A DNA stretch of 64,000 nucleotides from Ignavibacteriae bacterium HGW-Ignavibacteriae-2 (GCA_002839805.1 PGYT01000003.1:1-64000), one strand, 5' to 3'. Shown: positions 54,821 to 64,000, counted from the stretch's first letter. A program made the numbers and translations. Notes: generated by a model from the letters alone, not told the origin.

Positions 54821-56917
54821 TTGTCCGAATCTATTAAAGGCACAATTCAAAACTATCTGTTTTACAGTGAAGACAATGGATACTCTGTAATTAAGCTGGG
54901 CGACAACACTATAGTTGTCGGTTATCTTCCATTGTTTCATCCCGGTGACAGTATCGAGTTTACTGGCATTTGGACAGAACACGCAAAATATGGAGTTCAG
55001 TTTAAGGTAGAAAGTTTTAATGTGGCATATCCTACAACTCCGGCAGGAATTAAAAATTTTCTGGGTTCCGGTTTAATAAAAGGGATTGGTAAATCGACCG
55101 CAGAAAAAATTGTTAACCATTTTGGCGAAGGCACTCTTGATGTTATTGACAACGAAATAGATAAACTATTAGAGATAGATGGTATTGGTGTTAAAAAGCT
55201 TGAAACAATTAAACAGGGTTGGCAGGAGCAACAGGGTATAAAAAATGTGATGTTGTTTTTACAATCGCATGGCATTTCAACTGCATATTCATTAAAAATT
55301 TATAAAACCTACGGCGATAACGCACCCGAAATAATCAGCGAAAATCCTTATAAACTTATAAGCGATGTTTGGGGAATCGGATTTAAAATTGCTGACGATA
55401 TAGCAAAAAAACTCGGATTTACGGATCATGATCCCGCTCGAATAAAAGCAGGTATTGTTTATGCTCTTTCCGAAATTGCACGCAACGGACATGTTTATTC
55501 GCCTGAAATTGATTTGATAAATTATTGCAGTCAATTGCTAAAATTTGAATTAGCTTATTCTGATCCGGCTATGCAGGAGATTGAAGAAGAGGGGATAATA
55601 GTTAAACATAAGGATCGTATTTATTTAGCCGACCTGTTTTATGCAGAACGTGGAATAGAAGAAGCAATAAACAATCTTTTAACAATGCCTTCCGACCTTA
55701 CAAACGCCGATATTAAAGCTCTTAAAATGATTCAAACAAAATTTTCCGAAGAACAATTTGATGCGATAAAACTTTCGTTGCAAAGCAAAATGCTTATTAT
55801 TACCGGTGGACCCGGAACAGGAAAAACCACTGCTTTGCGCGGTATAATTGATATTTATAAGCATAGGGATAAACAAATCCTTTTAACCGCTCCAACCGGA
55901 AGAGCCGCAAAAAGAATGACTGAAGTAATTGGGCTCGAAGCAAAAACTATACACCGATTGCTCGAATTTAATCCTTCAGATAATTCCTTCGGGTATAATA
56001 AGTTCAATAAACTTGAGACAGATCTCCTTATCGTAGATGAACTTTCCATGATAGATACTTTTTTAATGTATCATCTCATCTCATCGGTAAAAGAAAACAC
56101 TACCGTAATTTTTGTTGGAGATATCGATCAACTGCCCTCAGTGGGACCGGGTAATATTCTTAAAGATTTAATCGCATCAGGAATAATCCATGTAGTTCAA
56201 TTAAATAAAATTTTTAGGCAAGCTGAACAGAGCGATATTGTTTTAAATGCTCATCGAATAAATAAGGGCGAAATGCCAGTTGTTAATTATTTAAAAAATA
56301 CAGACTTCGCATTTTTGGAAGAGAACGACAATAGCCTGATAGCTGAAAAAATATTAACGCTCGCTAAATTAGAAATACCGAAACGCCTTAGTTTTGATTC
56401 CATAGAAGATATACAGGTATTGTCTCCAATGTATAAGGGGGATGTTGGAGTAAATAATTTAAATAAAATTTTTCAGAATAATATTAACGACTCTCCCGTA
56501 ATCTATCATTCAAATGAACGAATATTTAAAGGCGGCGATAAAATAATGCAGTTGCGTAATAATTACGACAAAGGTGTTTTTAACGGGGATATTGGATTTA
56601 TAATAAATCTCGACGATGAGACCAAAACACTAAATACATCATTTGACGGCAGAATTGTACAATATAACCTTGAGGAACTCGATGAAATAACTCTTGCATA
56701 TGCTGTTACCGTTCATAAAAGTCAAGGGAGTGAATATCCCGTTGTTATCATGCCTGTTACAACTTCGCATTATATGATGCTTCAGAGAAATTTACTTTAC
56801 ACTGCTATTACACGTGCATCTAAATTGCTTATTCTAATAGGCACAAAACGGGCTATAAATATGGCTGTAGGAAATAATAAAGTAAAAAATAGATTTTCAA
56901 GTTTATTTAAGAGTTAA
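54821..56917 (+). CDS. recD2: RecD2-type ATP-dependent DNA helicase
   Basis: A 698-residue superfamily 1B helicase. It has an N-terminal OB-like and helix-hairpin-helix part (about 1-200), then the motor: Walker A GGPGTGKTT (K335), Walker B LLIVDELSM, GDIDQLPSVGPG, and C-terminal AYAVTVHKSQGSEYP and LLYTAITRASK. The start is TTG 54821: AAGGA sits 6 nt upstream, no ATG is nearby, and the N-terminus aligns with RecD2 proteins from the first residues. RecD2 takes part in DNA repair without RecBC. Confidence 0.93.
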   Translation: MSESIKGTIQNYLFYSEDNGYSVIKLGDNTIVVGYLPLFHPGDSIEFTGIWTEHAKYGVQFKVESFNVAYPTTPAGIKNFLGSGLIKGIGKSTAEKIVNHFGEGTLDVIDNEIDKLLEIDGIGVKKLETIKQGWQEQQGIKNVMLFLQSHGISTAYSLKIYKTYGDNAPEIISENPYKLISDVWGIGFKIADDIAKKLGFTDHDPARIKAGIVYALSEIARNGHVYSPEIDLINYCSQLLKFELAYSDPAMQEIEEEGIIVKHKDRIYLADLFYAERGIEEAINNLLTMPSDLTNADIKALKMIQTKFSEEQFDAIKLSLQSKMLIITGGPGTGKTTALRGIIDIYKHRDKQILLTAPTGRAAKRMTEVIGLEAKTIHRLLEFNPSDNSFGYNKFNKLETDLLIVDELSMIDTFLMYHLISSVKENTTVIFVGDIDQLPSVGPGNILKDLIASGIIHVVQLNKIFRQAEQSDIVLNAHRINKGEMPVVNYLKNTDFAFLEENDNSLIAEKILTLAKLEIPKRLSFDSIEDIQVLSPMYKGDVGVNNLNKIFQNNINDSPVIYHSNERIFKGGDKIMQLRNNYDKGVFNGDIGFIINLDDETKTLNTSFDGRIVQYNLEELDEITLAYAVTVHKSQGSEYPVVIMPVTTSHYMMLQRNLLYTAITRASKLLILIGTKRAINMAVGNNKVKNRFSSLFKS

Positions 56918-56959
56918 TTCTAAAATAATCGGATAAAAATTATAATTAAAAAAGACAGA

Positions 56960-56994
56960 ACGATACCGATGATTTTTATTATCATCAGTATCGT
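56960..56994. terminator. Bidirectional hairpin between recD2 and the yceI-like gene
   Basis: A 14-nt stem (56960-56973 with 56981-56994) with one mismatch, between convergent genes. Confidence 0.7.
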
Positions 56995-57021
56995 CCTTTA
57001 CAAAAATAAATTATATGAAAA

Positions 57022-57636
57022 TTATTTTGCGGTTGCGTCGGTCGCTATAAATGTTGCCGATACTTTAATGTTTTCATCAACTTTACCCACAACCATTCCC
57101 GGAATATCAATACCAAAGTCGTTTAGTTTAATCATAAAATCTGTATTTACTTTTAACAAGTTTCCTTCTAAACGGGATTTAGTTTTTTCAGTTTCTTTAA
57201 AATATGTTAATTCTCCGTCAACAATAATTTCTTTAGTTACGCCATTAACAGAAAATGCACCATGAAGTTTTACTTTTTCTGGTTTGGCATCAATAAGTTT
57301 AGATGCACCTGCAATCTTTTTTAACTCAAAAACGGCGTTGGGATTTTTTTCAGTGTTAAGCCAGTTTTCGCTTCTTAAATGTTGATCCCTTAAATCAATT
57401 CCTGTTTTTAAAACATTCAGATCAACACTTACTTTTCCTTTGGCGCTGGATAAGTCCTCCGGATTTAAATTAACACTTATTACAAGTCCATTTGATACAC
57501 CAACAATGTCTTCCAGGGGTGCATTCGATTCGAAAGTTGCTTGGTTTCTTGTATCGCCCGACGAATTAAATGTTTGCGCAGATAAAGATATTGCGGCAAA
57601 AAAAGCCAAATAAATCATAAATCTTAATTTATTCAT
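57022..57636 (-). CDS. YceI family periplasmic protein
   Basis: A 204-residue protein with signal peptide (MNKLRFMIYLAFFAAISLSAQ) and the YceI lipocalin-like beta barrel: SSAKGKVSVDLNVLKTGIDLRDQHL then GAFSVNGVTKEI and LNDFGIDIPGMV. Family members bind polyisoprenoid or amphiphilic lipids in the periplasm; the role here is unknown. GGGAG 6 nt before ATG 57636 supports the start. Confidence 0.88.
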   Translation of the reverse strand: MNKLRFMIYLAFFAAISLSAQTFNSSGDTRNQATFESNAPLEDIVGVSNGLVISVNLNPEDLSSAKGKVSVDLNVLKTGIDLRDQHLRSENWLNTEKNPNAVFELKKIAGASKLIDAKPEKVKLHGAFSVNGVTKEIIVDGELTYFKETEKTKSRLEGNLLKVNTDFMIKLNDFGIDIPGMVVGKVDENIKVSATFIATDATAK

Positions 57637-57787
57637 TTAAATCTCCCTTTTGGTTCACTATTAAAGTTGAATTTATAGTTTATTAGAATGTAATTACAAA
57701 AATCAACGCTGCCTAAATTTGTAGTCAGTTATATTATAACATATTTTTATTGCTGGGAGTTTCAAATGAGGGAATTGGGAATACTTT

Positions 57788-58903
57788 TTATCCCCAAAAA
57801 TAAAGAACCAAATAATACATCACGATAATTAGAAGCGAGGATGCAATTATTATTTTCCAGGGAAAAGTTTTCACCATTCGGACAATTTTTAATTGCGATT
57901 TTTCATTTTCCATCCGTATCGGGTTGTCGGAATTTATATTCGGAATTGGTGTTTCTGGAGTATTTGTGGAGTGATCGATTTTTTTGCGTACTTTACCGTT
58001 GGAGTCAAATACAAGATGAATTCCTTCTTTTACTCCATCATTAAAATTAAGTTCTTCTTTTATTACTCCGTTTTTATAATATACTTTTGTACTTCCATGA
58101 TCCTTACCGGCATTAAAGTTTTTTATTCCTAACAATTCTCCTGTTTCGTAATAAAATTTGCATTCTCCGTTGGGTTTATCACTCTCATAGTTCCATTCCC
58201 CTTTTAGAGTGCCGCTTTTATAAAAGGTTTTTACAACTCCCTCCACTTTATCGTTTATATGCTCTTTATCCTCTTTAAGTGAACCAGTATAATAATATGC
58301 CCTTGTTGGCCCATTTTTTAAACCATCTTTATAATTAATAGAAGATTTAAGTTCTCCGTTTGGATAGAAATATTTTACTTCCCCATTAAGTACATTATCG
58401 GCATACATTTCTTCTTTAAACAGATTGCCATCGCTTTTATAAAATCGAGCCGGACCTTCGCGCAAGTTGTTCAGAAACAAATAAGTTTCCGCGATTTTAC
58501 CATTTTTGTGATAAATAACATATTCTCCCTGAATGATTCCACGATTGTAAACAATTTCTTTCCATATGTTACCGTTGGGGTAAAAATATTTAATAATACC
58601 GTCAAGTTTATCGTCATTAAAATATGAGGAGGATTCAATTTTTCCGTTTTGATAATACGTGTAGGCTTGTCCCTCTTTTTTGTTATTCTTAAAATTTATT
58701 TTTTCCCGAATGGTCTTATTCTGAAAATATTCTACCGATTCTCCATGAATTTCACCTTCCACATAATTGACTACTTTTTTTAAAGTATTATTAGGAAAAT
58801 AAATTTTTTGGGGACCGTTCCAGCGCATAGTTTTTGCCACTAATAGTGATAGTTTAATTATCGAATTTTTTATTTTTTTTTTGACGACTATTGAAAAAAA
58901 CAT
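57788..58903 (-). CDS. MORN-2/YwqK repeat protein with C-terminal membrane anchor
   Basis: A protein of up to 371 residues with about 12 tandem MORN-2 (YwqK-type) repeats, each about 22-24 residues, with a core such as YYxNGxIKEE-x-x-F-x-x-GxxxG (residues about 30-305). One membrane segment lies at the very end (about 350-370, IIIASSLLIIVMYYLVLYF). Without a clear signal peptide it would be tail-anchored. The start could be ATG 58903 or ATG 58828 (residue 26); neither has a ribosome-binding site. YwqK is annotated as an antitoxin in Bacillus; that function is not shown for this protein. Confidence 0.8.
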   Translation of the reverse strand: MFFSIVVKKKIKNSIIKLSLLVAKTMRWNGPQKIYFPNNTLKKVVNYVEGEIHGESVEYFQNKTIREKINFKNNKKEGQAYTYYQNGKIESSSYFNDDKLDGIIKYFYPNGNIWKEIVYNRGIIQGEYVIYHKNGKIAETYLFLNNLREGPARFYKSDGNLFKEEMYADNVLNGEVKYFYPNGELKSSINYKDGLKNGPTRAYYYTGSLKEDKEHINDKVEGVVKTFYKSGTLKGEWNYESDKPNGECKFYYETGELLGIKNFNAGKDHGSTKVYYKNGVIKEELNFNDGVKEGIHLVFDSNGKVRKKIDHSTNTPETPIPNINSDNPIRMENEKSQLKIVRMVKTFPWKIIIASSLLIIVMYYLVLYFWG

Positions 58904-59001
58904 GTGGCAATAATACAGTTGGAAGCATAGGAGTTTTTAGAATAATTATTTAATTTTCATGCATAAAAGTAAAGTTTCTTCATAATTAAGGGGGTTCACT
59001 T

Positions 59002-60876
59002 ATGTTTAAAAATACTATTCTAGTGTTTTTGTTTTTTCTGCTGTTTCTATCGGCCGATATATTGGCGCAAGTAAAAGACCGAAGCGAAATTGATGATAAT
59101 TTAAAATGGAATCTGAATGATCTATACCCAACTGTGGAAGATTGGCAAAAAGCTAAAAATGATCTTGACGCTAAAATATCTGACATAACAACTTATAAAG
59201 GTAAATTGGCGGAAAATGCCGGAAACTTGTATTACACACTTAATATTTCCACAAATCTTCTTAAAGATTACTATAGGTTAGCAGTTTATTCAGCCCGACT
59301 TAAAGATCAGAATCTTTTAATAAGTGATAATGAATCTCTAAATCAGGAAGCGGCTTCACTTGGAACTAAATTTTCAGAAATAAGTTCTTTTATTAATCCG
59401 GAAATTTTAAAAATTGATCCCAAAATAATAGACCAGTTCTATAATGATAAACCTGAATTAAAGGATTTTAAAGTAGCCATCGACGATATTCAAAGATTAC
59501 GCACTCACACTCTATCAGAAAGAGAAGAGGAGATACTGGCAAGTTTCGGCCAGGTTACACAAACTCCCGCTGATGTTTACGGTACATTTAACAACGCCGA
59601 AATGCCTTACGAAAAAGTGAAATTAGCCAGTGGTGAAGAGATAGAATTATCGAATTCGGCTTTTGTTCGATACAGAACAAATGAAAATAGGGAAGACAGG
59701 GCGAAAATTTTTGAGACGTTTTTTAACAATTATGGAAAATTTAAGAATACAATTGGTCTAAATCTGGCAGGTAAAGTCCGTTCCGATTGGATCTATGCGA
59801 AAAACAGAAATTACAAATCAAGTCTGGAAGCTTCATTAGATAATTTTGCTATTCCAACTTCGGTTTATGAAAATCTTATTAAACAAATCCATAGTTCTTT
59901 GCCTACATTGCATCGCTTCCTCGATCTTAAGAAAAAAATGTTGGGCGTTGAGAAACTTCATTATTATGATTTATATACATCTGTTGTTGAAGCTGTTGAT
60001 CTGAAATATAGTTTAACAGAAGCTCAGGATATAATAAAAACATCTCTTAAACCAATGGGAGAAGAATACGTAAGTACTGTTAATAAAGCACTAACAAGCC
60101 AGTGGATAGATTATTATCCAAACAAAGGTAAACGCAGCGGAGCCTATTCTTCAGGAGCGGCCTATGATGTACATCCATACATTCTAATGAATTGGAATGA
60201 CGATTATAACTCTCTTTCCACGCTTACTCATGAATTAGGTCATACTATGCACTCGTATTTTTCCACCCAAACTCAACCTTTTCAATACGCAGGGTATTCC
60301 ACTTTTGTCGCTGAAATTGCATCCACGTGTAACGAGAATCTATTGAATAATTATCTTCTCACTCAGGTTAAATCTGATAAAGAAAAATTGTTTTTGTTAG
60401 GAAGTTACCTTGAATTATTGCGCACCACAATATTCAGGCAAACTTCTTTTGCGGAGTTCGAATGGGAAATTCACAAGAAAGTTGAAAAAAACGAGCCTTT
60501 AAACGGTGAGATTATGAGTCAAATTTATTATGATATTGTAAAAAAATATTATGGACATGACGAAGGGCATTGTATTGTAGATGATTATATGAAATATGAA
60601 TGGGCATACATCCCGCATTTTATTGGTTACAATTATTATGTTTATCAGTATTCAACTTCATTGATCTATGCAACCGCTATCGCAGAAAAAATTGTGAATG
60701 AAGGACAACCAGCGGTTGAAGCATATTATAATATATTAAAAGGGGGGAGTTCAGATTATCCAATAAATCTGATAAAAAAAGCGGGCATCGATCCTCTTTC
60801 TTCAGAACCGTTCGAATTAACAATGAAAAAAATGAATGAAGTTATGGATACAATAGAATCTATACTTAAAAAATAA
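59002..60876 (+). CDS. pepF: Exported oligoendopeptidase F (M3B family)
   Basis: A 624-residue M3-family zinc peptidase. The zinc site is H410-E411-L-G-H414 (THELGHTMHSYF) with the third ligand in the downstream GYSTFVAEIAST helix. The usual PepF start (YPTVEDWQKAKNDLDAKI) is preceded by a signal peptide (MFKNTILVFLFFLLFLSADILA-Q). Most PepF enzymes are cytosolic; this one is probably exported and degrades short peptides in the periplasm. AAGGGGG 7 nt before ATG 59002 supports the start. Confidence 0.93.
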   Translation: MFKNTILVFLFFLLFLSADILAQVKDRSEIDDNLKWNLNDLYPTVEDWQKAKNDLDAKISDITTYKGKLAENAGNLYYTLNISTNLLKDYYRLAVYSARLKDQNLLISDNESLNQEAASLGTKFSEISSFINPEILKIDPKIIDQFYNDKPELKDFKVAIDDIQRLRTHTLSEREEEILASFGQVTQTPADVYGTFNNAEMPYEKVKLASGEEIELSNSAFVRYRTNENREDRAKIFETFFNNYGKFKNTIGLNLAGKVRSDWIYAKNRNYKSSLEASLDNFAIPTSVYENLIKQIHSSLPTLHRFLDLKKKMLGVEKLHYYDLYTSVVEAVDLKYSLTEAQDIIKTSLKPMGEEYVSTVNKALTSQWIDYYPNKGKRSGAYSSGAAYDVHPYILMNWNDDYNSLSTLTHELGHTMHSYFSTQTQPFQYAGYSTFVAEIASTCNENLLNNYLLTQVKSDKEKLFLLGSYLELLRTTIFRQTSFAEFEWEIHKKVEKNEPLNGEIMSQIYYDIVKKYYGHDEGHCIVDDYMKYEWAYIPHFIGYNYYVYQYSTSLIYATAIAEKIVNEGQPAVEAYYNILKGGSSDYPINLIKKAGIDPLSSEPFELTMKKMNEVMDTIESILKK

Positions 60877-60926
60877 AATCCAATCAAAAATATGTTGAAA
60901 TTAATTTATTGGGAAATAACAATATT

Positions 60927-60957
60927 AAAAGGCAGAATTTTATTTCTGCCTTTTTTT
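60927..60957 (+). terminator. Intrinsic terminator of pepF
   Basis: A perfect 11-bp stem AAAAGGCAGAA/TTCTGCCTTTT (60927-60937 with 60944-60954) in a run of seven Ts. Confidence 0.9.
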
Positions 60958-61106
60958 ATTATTTAATGTTATGTATAATTCAACACTCTTCAAATTAAAC
61001 GAAAATATTTTTCCAAAATTCAGCTATTCTTTTTAAACGACCAACTTTTGAAAGAAAAGCAAGAGTTATTAAGAAAATTAGATGGCAAACTTTAATGATA
61101 TAAAGA

Positions 61107-61136
61107 TCGTTTATCTTAAATATTAGTCGTTTATCT
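61107..61136 (+). repeat. 10-bp direct repeat, possible operator
   Basis: TCGTTTATCT occurs at 61107-61116 and 61127-61136, exactly 20 bp apart (about two helical turns), 157 bp before the TPR-kinase gene. The first copy lies within the inverted repeat AAGAT-CGTTT-ATCTT. This geometry suits a dimeric response regulator; the function is inferred. Confidence 0.35.
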
Positions 61137-61292
61137 ATAAAAAATTGATTTTAAAGTTTATTTTGCTTTTTTTGATTTGGGGAACATAAACCTTTCGGCA
61201 GTTTGAACTTTGTCAGCACTCTATACCTTTATTCTGTTTGTTGAGATCAACAATAGAACAGAAAATAATTAATTTACTATAACAGTAAATAT

Positions 61293-63716
61293 ATGCAGAC
61301 GTTAATATTCCACTTAATCATAAGCATTATAGTCTTGTTCTTAGGAGCACAAAAGCAACAGGATAAAAATGACAATTCTGGTTTTGAGGACTTGTACAAA
61401 AAATCATCAAATTTATTTTTTGCCAATCCGGATTCCTGTCTTGTTTTAGCTCAATATGCCTTAAAGACCGCGAATAAAGAGAATAACAAGAAAAATATTG
61501 CATCCGCGTTACTATTAATCGGCAAATCCAATAATAAATTAAACAATACAAAACAAGCTATAATAGATTTAAAAGCTAGTGAAGAAATTTATTTTGAATT
61601 AAACATGCAAGACAGTATTGCTCAAATTATTAATATATACGGCGAGATAGCCGAAAATTCAGGGGATTATGACGAGGCTATTAAGCAATACAATAAAAAG
61701 CTGAATATACATAAAAATTTGAATGACAAAATTGGAGTAGCAAATACTCTTAATAAATTAGGCGTGGCATATAAGTACAAAGCAAAATATTCTCAAGCTT
61801 TGGAATATCATTACGCTTCCCTTCAGATTAGTGAAGAAATTGGTTATGTAATTGGAAAAGCTAACGCATTGGGAAATATAGCTAATGTTAATGAAGCGAT
61901 GAAAAATTCTAAAAAGGCAATAGAACTTTATACTCAAATTTTATCAATATACCAGAAGCTCAATCATGAGGACAAAATCGCCAATACTTTTATGAATATT
62001 GGCGTTGTTTATTATTATACGAACGAATATGACAAAGCTCTTAAAAATTTTTCGAAATCGTTGGAAATTTCAGAAAGATTGGGCAATAAATTAATGGAAG
62101 CATATCTACTAAATAATATAGCATGTACATATCAAGTTCTAAAAAAATATAAGGAAACACTTAAATATTTTGAAAAAGCACTTCACGTTTCTGAAAAAAT
62201 AGACAACAAGTGGAATATTGCAAATACACTTAATAATTTGGCCGCCACACAGATTGAACTCGGAAATTTGAACGATGCTTTAGTCAAATCCAACAAGGCG
62301 TTATCGATAGCCAAAGATATTAAAGCTTCCGATTTAACTTTAGAGAGTTATAAACTTCTATCGGATATTTATAATAAAAACAAAAATTATGAAGAGGCTC
62401 TCAGTTATTTTAAACTTTATAAGGAAGCTAACGACACTCTGTTTAACGAGACTAACCAGAGACAAATTGCAGAAATGAATGCCAAATATGAATCACAATT
62501 AAAAGAAAAAGAAATTCAAGCGCTACAGATAAAGGAACAACAAAGAATTATTGTTTTTGTGAGTATAACAGTCATACTTTTTATGATTATTGCAGTAACC
62601 AGTTACGTAAGGTTTAGACAGCGAAGGAGAGATGTAAACTTTTTAAAGTCGGTAATAGAATCTTTAACACACCCTTTTTGTGTGTATAATGTTGATACCC
62701 ACAAAATAGAAATGGCAAATAAAACCGCGGAGAACCCCAGCTCTCCATACTTCAAATATTTGAATGGACATGATTCTGATAAAACATCCACCAGCTTTAC
62801 TCCAAACACAACTGAGAAAGTGTTAAAAAATAAAACAATGATTTCCATGGAGTTTCCGATAGAATTAAATAACGAAGAAACTAAATATTATGAATTCTAC
62901 GGATTCCCGATTTTGGACAATAAAAAAAACGTAACAAAAATAATAGAATACGCCGTAGATATAACCGAGAAAAAAGTAGCAATGCAAAAAATTAAATCGG
63001 CATTCGAAAGAGAAAAAGAATTGAACGATTTAAAATCACAGTTTATTTCCAGTACATCCCACGAATTCAGAACACCGCTTGCAACTTTATTTAGTTCGGT
63101 AGAACTGATACAACATTACGATAAAACAAACTCGGAAAGTAAAAAATTATATCATATAGCCAGAATTAAAAGCGTTGTAAAATATATGGCAAGAATGTTG
63201 GACGATATCCTCACAATTAATAAAGCCGAAGCAAATATGCTGGAATTTGAACCTGAAAAATTCAACTTACGAAGCTTTTGCGGTGAAATTATAGAAGATG
63301 TTCTTGTATACGCATCCTCAAATCATTATATAAACCAAATATTTGAAGGCAAAACAAACAGCGTTTTTCTTGATACCAAGCTGCTCAGACATATACTTTC
63401 CAATTTACTTTCGAACGCAATTAAATATTCCCCACATGGAGGACAAATAATATTTAAAACGGAAATACTTGAAGATGAGGTAGTGTTCTTGATAAGAGAC
63501 GAAGGGATAGGGATTCCAAAGGAAAACCAAAAGAATTTATTTCAACATTTTTTTAGGGCTAAAAATGTCGGTTCCATTTCGGGTGCAGGATTAGGATTGG
63601 CTATTGTAAAAAAAGCGGTTGAAGCTCATAATGGTAAAATTGAATTTGAAAGTGAAATAAACCGTGGAACAAAATTTATTATTAAACTCCCATTGCCCAA
63701 AAACACCCAGCCGTAA
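61293..63716 (+). CDS. TPR-containing membrane histidine kinase
   Basis: An 807-residue protein: signal/anchor at the N-terminus (about 1-19), eight or more TPR units (about 45-390, each like YxxALKNFSKSLEISERLGN), a coiled coil, a membrane segment (about 412-435), a PAS-like region (about 450-560), HisKA with H590 (TSHEFRTPLAT) and HATPase (NLLSNAIKYS, RDEGIGIP, GAGLGLAIV). TPR-type sensors are common in Bacteroidota. The response regulator gene 15 bp downstream is the likely partner. Confidence 0.92.
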   Translation: MQTLIFHLIISIIVLFLGAQKQQDKNDNSGFEDLYKKSSNLFFANPDSCLVLAQYALKTANKENNKKNIASALLLIGKSNNKLNNTKQAIIDLKASEEIYFELNMQDSIAQIINIYGEIAENSGDYDEAIKQYNKKLNIHKNLNDKIGVANTLNKLGVAYKYKAKYSQALEYHYASLQISEEIGYVIGKANALGNIANVNEAMKNSKKAIELYTQILSIYQKLNHEDKIANTFMNIGVVYYYTNEYDKALKNFSKSLEISERLGNKLMEAYLLNNIACTYQVLKKYKETLKYFEKALHVSEKIDNKWNIANTLNNLAATQIELGNLNDALVKSNKALSIAKDIKASDLTLESYKLLSDIYNKNKNYEEALSYFKLYKEANDTLFNETNQRQIAEMNAKYESQLKEKEIQALQIKEQQRIIVFVSITVILFMIIAVTSYVRFRQRRRDVNFLKSVIESLTHPFCVYNVDTHKIEMANKTAENPSSPYFKYLNGHDSDKTSTSFTPNTTEKVLKNKTMISMEFPIELNNEETKYYEFYGFPILDNKKNVTKIIEYAVDITEKKVAMQKIKSAFEREKELNDLKSQFISSTSHEFRTPLATLFSSVELIQHYDKTNSESKKLYHIARIKSVVKYMARMLDDILTINKAEANMLEFEPEKFNLRSFCGEIIEDVLVYASSNHYINQIFEGKTNSVFLDTKLLRHILSNLLSNAIKYSPHGGQIIFKTEILEDEVVFLIRDEGIGIPKENQKNLFQHFFRAKNVGSISGAGLGLAIVKKAVEAHNGKIEFESEINRGTKFIIKLPLPKNTQP

Positions 63717-63731
63717 AAATGAGGTGAAACT

Positions 63732-64000
63732 ATGAAAAAAATTGTTTTAATAGAAGACGATGTAACTCTCAGTCAAAATTTAATTGAAATTTTACAAGAT
63801 GAATTCGACATAGATCACGCGAGCAACGGACAACAAGGAGTTGAATTGGTAAAAGCACAGCTTCCTGATCTTGTTATTAGCGATATCCTTATGCCCGAAT
63901 TTACAGGACATGAAATTAAAAGGATATTTAATGCCGATCCTTTGCTGTCTACAATTCCTTTTATTTTTTTAACTGCCAAAGCCGACAAAAAAGATATAAG
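63732..64000 (+). CDS. Response regulator receiver domain (cut by window end)
   Basis: The first 89 residues are visible: acidic pocket E8-D9-D10, acceptor D51 (VISDILMPEFTG), then FLTAKADKKDI. The output domain, if any, lies beyond the window. Start ATG 63732 has GAGGTG 5 nt upstream, 15 bp after the TPR-kinase stop, so the pair is an operon. Confidence 0.9.
   Translation, partial: MKKIVLIEDDVTLSQNLIEILQDEFDIDHASNGQQGVELVKAQLPDLVISDILMPEFTGHEIKRIFNADPLLSTIPFIFLTAKADKKDI

Larger units (their letters stand above)
60877..61292 (+). other. 416-bp intergenic region: terminator plus candidate promoter/operator
   Basis: After the pepF terminator (60927-60957) the region is AT-rich with no gene or RNA family recognised. 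It contains the direct repeat described separately at 61107-61136 and should hold the promoter of the TPR-kinase gene. Confidence 0.5.

Noticed and set aside
57788-58903. Calling the MORN-2 repeat gene an antitoxin of a toxin-antitoxin pair
   Set aside because: There is no small toxin gene next to it; the label comes only from the YwqK family name.
1-64000. tRNA genes, rRNA genes, CRISPR arrays, insertion sequences, phage genes
   Set aside because: Intergenic regions were read for tRNA arm motifs, regular repeats and transposase or integrase genes; none was seen.

Overview
The window is low-GC, densely packed bacterial chromosome. Its gene set and style suggest the Bacteroidota/Chlorobi group, most likely an Ignavibacteria-type organism; this is inferred from gene families, not from an rRNA. 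Pointers are a PorV/PorQ-type outer-membrane protein, many envelope proteins with short signal peptides ending in A-Q, frequent start sites with weak or no Shine-Dalgarno sequence, YwqK/MORN-2 repeats and TPR-histidine kinases. I found no rRNA, tRNA, CRISPR array, transposase or phage gene.

Layout. (1) 1-4500: the 3'-truncated radical-SAM gene hydE (minus strand), a PIN-PhoH ATPase and an exported M1 metallopeptidase. (2) 4509-14495: an MFS transporter, then a nitrogen-assimilation block of P-II protein, ammonium channel, TorF-like porin and both glutamate synthase subunits. P-II senses nitrogen and energy status, Amt brings in ammonium, and GltBD converts glutamine plus 2-oxoglutarate to glutamate. 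(3) 14609-29240: mixed housekeeping and envelope genes: AlkD-like repair protein, an ECF sigma/anti-sigma/periplasmic coiled-coil operon, YitT, a DUF4139 protein, an EamA exporter, HtpX, a PorV/PorQ-like protein, a TPR protein, a ClC channel and aspS.

(4) 29530-45155 is the most unusual part: a type IV pilus-like or type II secretion-like system. It opens with two paralogous short pilin-like proteins that begin MGQQQLLLIVLG and have no usual prepilin leader and no Glu5. Next come a PilC/GspF platform protein, a PilB ATPase, a PilT-like ATPase whose Asp box has lost its Glu-Asp pair, a PilM-PilN fusion, a PilO-PilP fusion and a compact secretin. The secretin gene runs within 2 nt into a signalling set: a single-domain receiver, a hybrid kinase and a receiver-DHp protein, met by a convergent NtrB/NtrC-like pair. 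A sigma-54-like promoter precedes the first pilin, and a strong terminator separates the pilins from the machinery genes. No prepilin peptidase gene is visible in the window.

(5) 45245-51326: a PLP-dependent Thr/Ser dehydratase, XdhC, and a Tat-exported xanthine-dehydrogenase-family enzyme (Fe-S, Mo and FAD subunits). The Mo subunit is split by a frameshift with apparent loss of sequence. (6) 51482-64000: a TPR protein, an SDR-type epimerase, EttA, RecD2, a YceI-like protein, a MORN-repeat tail-anchored protein, an exported oligoendopeptidase F, and a TPR-histidine kinase followed by a response regulator cut by the window end.

Many operon ends carry clear intrinsic-terminator hairpins. Intergenic stretches above 300 bp are described as separate features.
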